This document shows, in pieces, positions 1 to 7,109 of a stretch of DNA of 10,110 nucleotides. This DNA is from Ephemerocybe angulata (Eukaryota; Basidiomycota; Agaricomycetes; Agaricales; Psathyrellaceae). The notes below the pieces were generated by a model, which had not been told where the DNA came from, made no database searches, and saw only the letters and a list, made by a program, of their open reading frames with translations. A program made the translations under genes and the position numbers. The stretch's first letter is position 1. Every line of letters begins with the position of its first letter. The stretch covers positions 1 through 10,110 of the forward strand of contig JAACJK010000205.1 of the NCBI GenBank assembly GCA_013368325.1. Reading direction: 5' to 3'.

Positions 1-173
1 CACGCGTGCAATTCCTCTCAGCTTCGCTGCCGCGCGATATTCCTCGCGCCGAGCTATTCTGGCATCCTATTCCACGCGCTACCTCACATGTCGCCATCTC
101 TGGGTGCCGGACTCCGAGACCCAATGCTAGATTATGACTTAGACCCCTGTTCCCGCTCCAGTTCTCTCTCGAG

Positions 174-181
174 TATAAATA
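174..181 (+). promoter_or_regulatory. TATA box of the plus-strand gene
   Basis: The sequence TATAAATA lies 62 nt before the ATG at 236. It is followed by a pyrimidine-rich stretch (TTTTCTCTCCTTTTC) and a CAGCATC that could serve as transcription start near 205. A TATA element, a CT-rich block and then the start codon is a familiar layout of fungal promoters. It supports the plus-strand gene having its own promoter. The 173 nt before it hold no gene I can support. Confidence 0.5.
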
Positions 182-235
182 CTGGGGAGTTTTCTCTCCT
201 TTTCAGCATCGATTTACTCGACCTTCTCTCTCTCA

Positions 236-1745
236 ATGCCTGTCGTTCCTTCCCCTTCTCCTTCTCCTCCTCCTGAGGCTGCTGCTCCGGCGTCTCCCAG
301 GTCTATCCTTCGCACTTTCAATGAAGGTGCGAATGACCTTGAAGACCACCTCTTAGGGACCAGCATTACGTCCCTCACCCAAGTTCGCAACGATTGCCTC
401 AAGCACATCCTTCCTGGTTCCAAGACCTTGAACCCTCGTGCCGCCAACGCGGTTAGTCGCGCCCAAGAGGGCTTGTTTGACCTCGTTGTACGTTCGGTTC
501 TTACAGATCTCCTTACCCCGCGACTGACCCTTCTCATAGGAGCCACCTGCGGTCGAAGCCGTTCTTAAGCACAACTCTCGTCACCGTCGCATCGTTGGGA
601 AACTCCATGCCGCGTTGACTGCTCACCAGGCCGCGTTCTCCTCTCGCGAGGTCACGCCTCCGGATAACGAGAAGCTCGAGCTGGTTCTCAAGTACCTGGG
701 CGAGTGCCGCGAAAGTTACGGTCCGCGTCAGGATACCCCGATGCCTACCGCTGCTTCTGCGGCTACCGCGGCCGATGGCGATGCCACTGTTCGTGCCGCG
801 AAGTCTACCGCGTCTTCCTTGGCTCGTGCGTACTCTCCTTCATCGTCTTATCTTCTCTTCTCTGATTCATCCTCTCCCTAGGCGTCTTGTTCCCTGTCGC
901 TGAGTCTGTTACTCCGGCTGAGGAGAGTGCTCCCTCTAAGGGTAAAGCTAAGGCTAGTGCTCCTGCCCCTGAGGACATTGAGGTACGTATCCTATGTTTC
1001 TCTCCTGTAGCCCGTTGCTTACTCTCGCGTTCTCTAGGAGATCACCTTCTTGGAACCTCAGGATGTGGTCATGGCCGATGCCTCTGCCAACAATGCTCGT
1101 CGCGGCCGTTCTGCTCGCGGCGGTGCTGCTGGGGTATGCATCTTTTTTCTTCCCACTTTCTCCTTCTGACTTCGTTCCTAGGGCTCTCGTACTCGTCCCA
1201 CTCGTGGTGGTAGCACCAACTCGTCCGGCGGAGTCCGCATGTTGGACCACTCTCAGGTTCCTAACATGGACACCGGTTCTCCTATGTTTATGAAGGCCCA
1301 GCAAGTTAACAACAAGAGGTCTCGCCAGGGAGAGGTTCATCGCGAGGCTCAGGCTTCTGGTTCTCGAGGCTCTGGGAACCGTCTTTTCCCTGACGGTAAC
1401 CTCGTCGAGTACAGTGCGCCTTCTCCCTTCGATTTCCTTATGTCCTCGGGCTTACTCTCTCTTGTAGTCGATGATCGCGCGATCTCTAACCAGTACGTTC
1501 AGGGAGTGGTCTCCAACTCGCTCAAGTTGGTTCGCGACTTCGCCAACCAGACTCAGAACGAGGAGAACCTCCGTGTTATTATTGGCGAGACCCGCGGCGT
1601 CATGTTGCAGGTTATTCACAAGCTTCAGATCTACACTGGTTTCTGGCAGATCCTCAACGAGGAGTACACCACTTTGAAGGCTTCTCTTCTTTCTCTCAAC
1701 GACAACTCTGCTGCTTCTTCTTCTGCTCCTTCTACCTCTACTTAG
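236..1745 (+). CDS. Spliced five-exon gene, uncharacterised 432-residue protein
   Basis: I do not recognise this protein. Exons as I read them are 236-487, 540-825, 882-982, 1038-1133 and 1182-1745 (stop TAG). The introns are 52, 56, 55 and 48 nt, all GT..AG, with branch-like CTGAC, CTGAT, CTTAC and CTGAC shortly before the acceptors. Phases fit at every junction; the alternative acceptor near 1010 gives an immediate stop. The protein has a Pro/Ala-rich N-terminus, a probably helical part (about 32-145, starting near DLEDHLLGTSITSL), an Ala/Ser/Pro-rich linker, an Arg/Gly-rich patch (about 231-262, such as ARRGRSARGG) that could bind nucleic acid, a second helical part (about 327-419, including GVMLQVIHKLQIYTGFWQIL) and a Ser/Thr tail. 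I see no signal peptide, membrane segment or catalytic motif. It converges on the decayed retrotransposon yet is itself unbroken. It could be a host gene or an antisense gene of the element; I infer no function. Confidence 0.72.
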
Positions 1746-1990
1746 GTTCGCTTTAGTAGTCTTGGATCCGCTGAACCAGCTTTAGTCTAATCGCGTAGTC
1801 CCTTCGAACGGTTTTTGCTCTCTAGTTTTCCGCTTTCGATGTCAATATGATTCTCGTTTGGACCTTTCTCTAAAATCGCAAAATTTCGGAGTAAGATAAT
1901 CTTTATGTTAAGTATTGAGTTCGGGTAGTACCCTCTCTCTCCCCCCAACTAAAAAATCATCGTCCTCGATGACTCTGCGAACCGCTCGAC
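1746..1990. other. Convergent spacer between the plus-strand gene and pol
   Basis: These 245 nt separate two stop codons that face each other, so both 3' untranslated regions should lie or overlap here. The part from 1850 to 1925 is AT-richer than the flanks (for instance TCTAAAATCGCAAAATTTCG), as expected of fungal 3' ends. I see no canonical AATAAA in the plus direction. The only distinct element is the polypurine tract listed separately. No match to the 8735-10110 region is apparent, so it is not a visible partner LTR. Confidence 0.4.
1931..1946 (-). other. Candidate polypurine tract of the retrotransposon
   Basis: Read on the minus strand this is GGGGGGAGAGAGAGGG, 16 purines without a break. 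It begins 44 nt after the pol stop codon and is preceded by a T-run (GATTTTTTAGTT). In LTR retrotransposons a purine tract between pol and the 3' LTR survives RNase H and primes plus-strand DNA synthesis; composition and place fit that role. If so, the 3' LTR should begin at about 1930 and run leftwards with TACTACCCG. That is not the usual TG start, and no second copy of this sequence is visible in the window, so the assignment stays tentative. Confidence 0.5.
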
Positions 1991-2947
1991 CTAATCGTCG
2001 TCTTCCTCAGGGTCACCTCTCGGCATTCCTTTAAATGCTAAGTCCTCAATGTACCCTGTTTCCGACTCTTCTTCCATCTCTTCCAGCGTGGACGGCTCTA
2101 TGTCGATGAAGTCATGAATTGACGCAGGGAGAGGAATGCGTTTCCTCGCGTGATATGGGATGACTCTGAAGGCACCAACGGCGCTCTGTAGGACGGCACC
2201 ATCCATTTCTGCGAGAATGTACGCTCCTCCCTTATTACGTGCAATCACCACCAAAGGGCCCAAATACCTCGGCTTCATTTTCTTGTCGAGACTTTTCTCA
2301 ATACTCGTATTGCGCATTAATACTAAGTCTCCGCGTTTGAATTTGAAGTCTCGGATTGTCCGTGCATACTCCTTTTCGTATTTCACGACGCGTTCTCTCT
2401 TCTCCTTATCAACTCGACTCCTCATATTCTCGACTAAGTCCCTATGCTTAGCTAAGCCCTTCGCGCGCTGCGCCAGAAGCTCCTCTGTGGTCATAGGACC
2501 GCTTGGAGGCTCGACTAGCCAAGTTGCTTCCTGGATGTCTAATGGCAGAACTGGTTCCGCGCCGGTGACCATGAAGAACGGAGAGACTCCGAATCGACGT
2601 CGTACCGTAACGCGGTCCGCCCACATAATGTGTTGGAAGTACCAGTACCATTGCTTCGCGACACCATTGGTTGCCTTGAACAGCATGTCGCGGACGTCGT
2701 AGTGGGGACGCTCGATCCGACCATTGGCTTTGGAGTTGTACGGCGAGATCTTAATTCCCTTAATGCCATACTTGTCCTCAAGCCATTTTGTAGCCTTCAC
2801 GAACGCGCCTCCATTGTCCGTAACAATCTCCCTCATGCATCCCCATCTCGTGATGATCTCCAATAACCACGCGCCGATCTGTGCGCCTGTTTCTTCTTTC
2901 AAGGGCTTGCCCTCCATCCAAGAAGACAGCGCACCGACCATGCACAA
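1991..2947 (-). pseudogene. pol: Integrase core (second part) and C-terminal GPY/F domain
   Basis: This is the last segment of the polyprotein, 318 codons in one frame, ending with TAG. It continues the integrase catalytic core after a frame change near 2934. The second and third acidic residues are visible as D44 in IVTDNGGAF and E79 in SKANGRIERPH, 34 residues apart; the first Asp lies in the upstream segment. A basic, helical stretch follows (about 165-200), then KFKRGDLVLMRNT and KPRYLGPLVVI, the GPY/F-like module that binds DNA and aids multimerisation in Gypsy integrases. The end is acidic (GDPEEDDD). There is no chromodomain, so target choice through modified histones is not suggested. 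Integrase inserts the cDNA copy into the host genome in the nucleus. The initial residues in this frame are not a real start; the protein would be cleaved from a polyprotein. Confidence 0.88.
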
Positions 2948-3938
2948 TGTACTTGCAGCCGTTGCTCGCGGGAGTCATTTGCAACACATCCGCGTGCAAC
3001 ACTTGGAAGATCGACGGAGTATCCGTGACTTGTGGTGGGATCTTCAACAGTAGCTTTGTCCTCAGCTGGCAAACGTGACAGGTCTTTACATACCAGTTCA
3101 CATCTCCTTCGAGTTCAGGCCACCAGAAGCGCTTCAGTAGAACCTGAGTGGTGGCCCACGCGCCTCGGTGTCCAAGTGCGTCGTGTGCGGCCCTCATCAT
3201 GTACATACGGTTCTCCTTAGGCACAACTAGCTGTGGGTGACCAGTTTGTCTTCGATACAGCTTTCCTTCTTTTTCGAAGTAATGGCTGCACTCTCGGACC
3301 CACTTGCCCACATCTGCCGGCTTCAATCCCTCGGGCGCTTGTAGCGGCCCCTTTAGCCACTTAGCTATTTTGGGTAGGCGCTCGTCTGTGTCCCGCGCTT
3401 GTTGGGATCGTCTCGCGTCATCGTACGCCTCTATCTCTTCTTCATCCATTTTCAACTCTGCATCTGGCAACATCTCGACGTTGACCAACTGTGCTCGCGT
3501 CGCCGTTCGGACATGTCGCGAGACACCAGTCAGAACTCTGTCATCCTCGAAATCGGCTTCAGGGATCGTGACATTGAGGAGATATCCTCCTCGCGTGTCA
3601 ATCTCATGTTTGAAGTCCTCGAAGTCGAGCGGGTCCGGATCCTCTGGGTTAGGTTTCGAGTATCCTCTCAGTCCGTCGCCCGATTCTCCTTGGTGGTCGT
3701 AGGGCTGGTGCGGCGGATCCTCGGGCATGCGATCACGCCTGGAAAGTCCATCCGCGGCAAAGGTCTTGCCTGCTACGTGCCGTAGCTCGAAGTGATACAT
3801 CAGAATGTTCTCAATCCATCGGTTAATGGTAGCGTTAGGACCCATTTCCGGATTGTTGAGCATTCCTTTAATGTATTGAGCATCGGTTTCTACCACTAGA
3901 CGTCTGCAGCCAATGAGCCAGTATTTGTTCTCCTGCAA
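2934..3938 (-). pseudogene. pol: RNase H C-terminal part, linker and integrase zinc domain
   Basis: This segment starts inside RNase H (LQENKYWLIGC) after a frame change near 3940. It supplies the late RNase H residues: D19 in VVETDAQYIKG, and H54 and D63 in RHVAGKTFAADGLSRR. A variable acidic linker follows (about 68-225). The integrase N-terminal zinc-binding domain comes next, with H252, H257, C287 and C290 (AHDALGHRG ... TCHVC, an H-x4-H-x29-C-x2-C pattern). The first catalytic Asp of the core is probably D317 in VLHADVLQM. After KYIVHGR (about residue 335) the frame is lost; a shift equal to a 2-nt deletion leads into the downstream segment. The same open frame runs on to 2778, but that tail (from about CAVFLDGG) is an out-of-frame artefact. 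Domain order and residues leave little doubt on identity. Confidence 0.88.
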
Positions 3939-3939
3939 T

Positions 3940-4537
3940 GCTCATCAATCCGAATAACTCTCGTTTTGGTTGGGAGTAGCGAGCCTCGCGCGGAGTCATG
4001 GTAGTCGAGCCGAACCGCGCGTACCACCACTTCTTAAGGTCTGCAATGTCTTGTTGACTTATGTACCAGCCGATCGCTTTGTAGGACGTGTCGACTGAGA
4101 GCTTGATCTCGGTGTTAACATCATAGTCCAGGGATCTTAGGCATGGTGCGTCTCGGACTGCATCCTTTAAGTCTCGCATCGCGGCGTCCTGAGCTTCTCC
4201 CCACTCGAACGGTTGGTCAATCCTTGTCAGCTTCTGGATCGCGTCTGCGCGTTTAGCATAGTCACGGATAAATATTCTCATCGTCCCCACTGTTCCTAGG
4301 AAGGCGCGGACATCGCTGACAGACTGACAAGGTCCCCACCTCTCGATGACACCTACTCTCTCTGGCAGTGGTTTTCGACCTTCATAGGTACATAAATGGC
4401 CAACCACCACAAACTCGTCTGCGCACAGTACGGACTTCTTTCCTGAGAATGTGCCGCCACTGTACTTCATTCTCTCCACTACACGGTTGAGATTCTGGAA
4501 ATGCTCCCATACAAATCTTCGGATACCAGGGTTCTCG
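3940..4537 (-). pseudogene. pol: Reverse transcriptase thumb/connection and RNase H N-terminal part
   Basis: This segment continues RT after the frame change near 4537, beginning with ENPGIRRFVWEHFQNL. It holds the end of RT (MKYSGGTFSGKKSVLC, VVVGHLCTYEG, VRAFLGTVGTMRIFIRDYA), which is typical of Gypsy-type pol, and the first half of RNase H. The expected acidic RNase H residues are present: D154 in IKLSVDTSYKAIGWYIS and E198 in QPKRELFGLMS (numbered from an ATG at 4551). After GLMS the frame changes again near 3940. RNase H degrades the RNA of the RNA/DNA hybrid during reverse transcription in the cytoplasmic particle. This open frame runs on to 3868, but those last codons are out of frame. 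Nothing else in the segment is broken. Confidence 0.9.
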
Positions 4538-5393
4538 GTATAGTCTCGCACGTACCGTCGGCTTTCTCGTATCTAGTACGAGGTCCACCTACGGGCACAT
4601 CATCCAAAAACGGCCAAGTGACTTCTGGTATTTCTTCTTGTAAGATATGGGTGACATCGTCGTGGAAGATGGGCACGGAATTGGTCCATCCCATGGGTAG
4701 GGTTACCAATCTCATCGCACCGAAGGGTGTTTGGAATGTGGTGAGGTCTCGCGAGGAAGGTGATAATAACCTCTCGTCGTATCCTACATATAAATCCAGA
4801 CAGCCTCCACACGACCTTCCTGCGAACTTACTCGCCAACTCTTCCGTTGCTGGGGGCACTCCCGAGTGAGCGATTGTAACTGCGTTCAGCGGCTCTAAGC
4901 TGTGTACAATCCTCAGACTCTCTCCATCTTTCTTCAACACGCAAAACCACCTCGACCTGTACGATGAGTTCGAAGGCTCGTACACGCCGGCATCTATTTT
5001 GCTCTTGATCATGGCACACACGCGATCATACAAGCCTGGGGGAATAGGAATGTTTCTAAGCGCCCAAGGGGTGTGAGGGGTCGTGGGTATCTCTACTGGC
5101 GGGAAGAACTCTGGTTTAAAGCTCCCCCTTTCGGAATCATCCCAAGCGAAGCCTTCTTCATGTATCGAGACGAAGTTATGTAGTAGTTTCCTTTCTTCGT
5201 CCCACAAGAAGTCCCCTTTATGCAGCTTGTCCATGTCCTCCTTCCTCTCTTGTGTGTAGCGCCCAGTGGGTTTGAACTCCGAAGGTCTAGTTGGTAGCTC
5301 AGGGAGGTTCGCGAGCGGGTCACCTTTAATGTCCCTAATGATGCGAAACCTCTCGTCTAAGTGCCCCATAACCGGTTTGACTTTATCAGCCAC
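4537..5393 (-). pseudogene. pol: Reverse transcriptase, fingers and palm
   Basis: This segment encodes the polymerase core that copies element RNA into DNA. From residue 1 at 5393, it shows a leader (GDPLANLPELPTRPSEF), FAWDDSERG near 83, FFPPVEIPTTPHTPWALRNI near 96-114, the motif 1 region SNSSYRSRWFCVLKKDG (about 141-156), SLRIVHSLEPLNAVT, D200 in CLDLYVGYDE as the likely first catalytic Asp, TTFQTPFGAMRLVTLPMGWT (about 218-237), and FLDD at 262-265 (positions 4599-4610) with the catalytic Asp pair. The first position of the YxDD box is Phe here. After CETIP (residue 286) the frame is lost by what looks like one missing base near 4537. The frame upstream differs by one extra base near 5393, so this stretch has no proper start of its own in the polyprotein model. 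Confidence 0.92.
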
Positions 5394-5708
5394 CTTTCTT
5401 GTATTTCGTGCCCTTCGAGACTCCCTTGACTTTGGCTTTCGCTTTCTGATCTTGGGAGGTCATCGCTGGTTGCGTCTCCACGACTAACTGTACTCTCTTT
5501 TCGCTATCTGGGTTTTCTATGGTCGAGAGGTAGTTTTGAAATACCTCTCGTCCTTTTCTGTCATCTTCGTCGCCTTCTGGAGTTCCCTCGAAGTACGACT
5601 GTAGATATGCTCTCTGTAACTCTTCTTGACTGAATACGCTCTCTGTGGGTCTCACGACTTGGGTTAGGCTAATTTCGCCAGTCCTGTCATCTCTCTCGAG
5701 GATTAGAC
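5393..5708 (-). pseudogene. pol: Protease to reverse transcriptase connector of the polyprotein
   Basis: About 105 codons in one frame link protease to RT. They start with GLILERDDRTGEISLTQVV, pass through EELQRAYLQSYFEG and an acidic stretch (GDEDDRKGREVF), and end in a Lys-rich part (QKAKAKVKGVSKGTKYKK) just before RT. I see no catalytic motif. In Gypsy polyproteins this region is variable and often carries cleavage sites. The upstream edge at 5708-5710 (a GGG run on the minus strand) and the downstream edge near 5393 are both frame changes; the upstream one could instead mark a natural end of Gag-Pro, because the incoming frame reaches TAA here. The link to the polyprotein rests on its place and on the smooth joining of the flanking segments. 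Confidence 0.65.
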
Positions 5709-5721
5709 CCACTTCCCCTGA

Positions 5722-6561
5722 TCACCGTTGATCAGATCCTCGAGGCTCGAAAATTTACTTCTTGAGCGTCAAGCATCTCTTTTCTAACGTGTGGGGGTGG
5801 TTTGCCTCGAGGGCTGGTGGCAATGGTAATCCTCTTGCCCGTGTTGGGATCGCAGAGTGTGATCTGCTGCTCGCCGCGGGTGTTGTTCTTGACCTCGCTT
5901 GACATAGCGACGTCGAAAGGTCTCCGAGAAGAACATCATACGCTGGACGGCGAATGATGTGAAGCTGGATATATGCCGTTACTCCATCGAAGTCGAACTC
6001 GATGTTTCTAGCTAGACCTAGAGTCTTTTCTGTCGTTCGGTTGGCGGACTGGAGGTGAATGACGATATCTGGATCGAATGAGATTCCCAGACGTCTCGCC
6101 ACATCTGCATCCATGGAACAGATCTGGGAGCCCGTATCCAAGAGGACTTCTACCTTACCCGATTTATTGATACTCGGGTAGACAGTTCTCAGAGACACGG
6201 ATTCGCGCGCTACCAGAATTGGCCGCGGCTCTTCCCCATCTTCCAATGAATTTAGATACTGCTCCACGGGGTCACTAACTACGAAGGCTCCGTCGGGTAC
6301 CGATGGAATCCCTTGTGCCAGAAAGACTTGCGCGGGAGGCAGCTCTTCCAACTGCATGAAGACTTGTTCAACTCTTACAGTCCCGGGTTCTTCCTCTTCT
6401 TCTCTTTCAGGATCGGGGATCTCCATTTCGCCCAACTCCTCTTCTGCCTCTAAGATGTTGCACATTTGTACCGCGCGAGCTTTGTACTCAGTAGACATCA
6501 AGTCGATGAGAGCGATGATTTGGTACTCGAGATCGAGGCTTTTCCTTATTATCAATCGCAA
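5722..6561 (-). pseudogene. pro: Retropepsin-type aspartic protease with acidic N-terminal linker
   Basis: This segment encodes the protease that matures the polyprotein. Counting from 6561, it has an acidic linker (EEELGEMEIPDPEREEEEEPG, about 40-60), then DGAFVVSDPVEQYLNSL and the catalytic LLDTGSQICSM (DTGS at 142-145; Asp codon at 6136-6138), LQSANRTTEKTLGLARNI, and YDVLLG (about 208-213), which matches the conserved hydrophobic-Gly motif near the end of retropepsins. Right after LLG the frame is lost near 5922-5926. One base missing from GGAGACC would restore a match to the RPFDV that follows LLG in related elements. The correct continuation then runs through VKNNTRGEQQITLCDPNTGK down to about 5750, where another one-base loss in a T-run breaks it. 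Protease acts as a dimer inside the assembling particle. Confidence 0.88.
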
Positions 6562-7109
6562 TCTTCTTCTTGGTTATCATTTTTTCAAGTACTCGCGGCA
6601 GGTGCCGAAATGCTTGCCAAATCCTTAAGACTCGTAGTGAACCTCGTACTCAGTAACTCCTCCATGATGCGGCTCAGCGACTCGGCTTCCTCAATAGGCG
6701 CCTTGTGCTGATACGCGGGTCCCTTCTTCTCTAGCGAGGCAACGCTGTTTTGGGATCGGAACGACCTTCTCTCCCTTGCTGTACATCCTCGCGGGTTGTG
6801 TTTTCAACGGAGTCGTTTTGAGTGGTGGTACTAGTACAAAGGGCCGGTCTTTCAACTTAGGCGCCGCTTGACTCGTCCCCCAACTTCTACCGTTTCGAAC
6901 CGCACTCCTCGAGGTGCTCGCGGATTAAAGACCTTCTTTACTCCTGACGGCGGCCCTCTCTTTATTGGCTCCTCATCCTCATCGTCTTCCTCATCCTCTA
7001 CCGTGGCTTTTCTGCTGGGTTTGTTGTTACGCACCTCCGGGCTTGCCTTGTCGCGACCAACGGTTCTTTTCGCGACGGCAGTGTCCTTCACTGGTCGCTG
7101 AGAAAACCC
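6562..7109 (-). pseudogene. gag: Gag to protease linker, heavily frame-disrupted
   Basis: Downstream of the tandem TGA the Gag frame stays open to 6852 (GFSQRPVKDTAVAKR, an acidic EDEEDDEDEEP, then RGPPSGVKKVFNPRAPRG). A frame change in the G-run at 6877-6881 moves into a frame reading APKLKDRPFVLVPPLKTTP, another near 6748-6752 moves to VASLEKKGPAYQHKAPIEEA and LSRIMEELLSTRFTTSLKDL, and at least one more lies between 6545 and 6605. The PAY..KAPI.E..E and LL....T..LKDL patterns resemble the linker ahead of protease in Agaricomycete Gypsy elements as I remember it. This is the most damaged part of the element, and I could not fix the exact shift points near 6600. No domain of known activity is visible. 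Confidence 0.6.

Noticed and set aside
887..1213. Read-through of intron 3 as coding sequence
   Set aside because: The frame stays open but turns into a Cys/Leu/Ser-rich sequence, whereas removing 983-1037 restores a frame that joins the downstream exons with proper splice and branch sites.
2160..2702. A 180-codon open frame on the plus strand under the integrase
   Set aside because: It is the antisense shadow of a clearly recognisable integrase segment, with no motif of its own and a Ser/Arg-rich composition typical of shadows.
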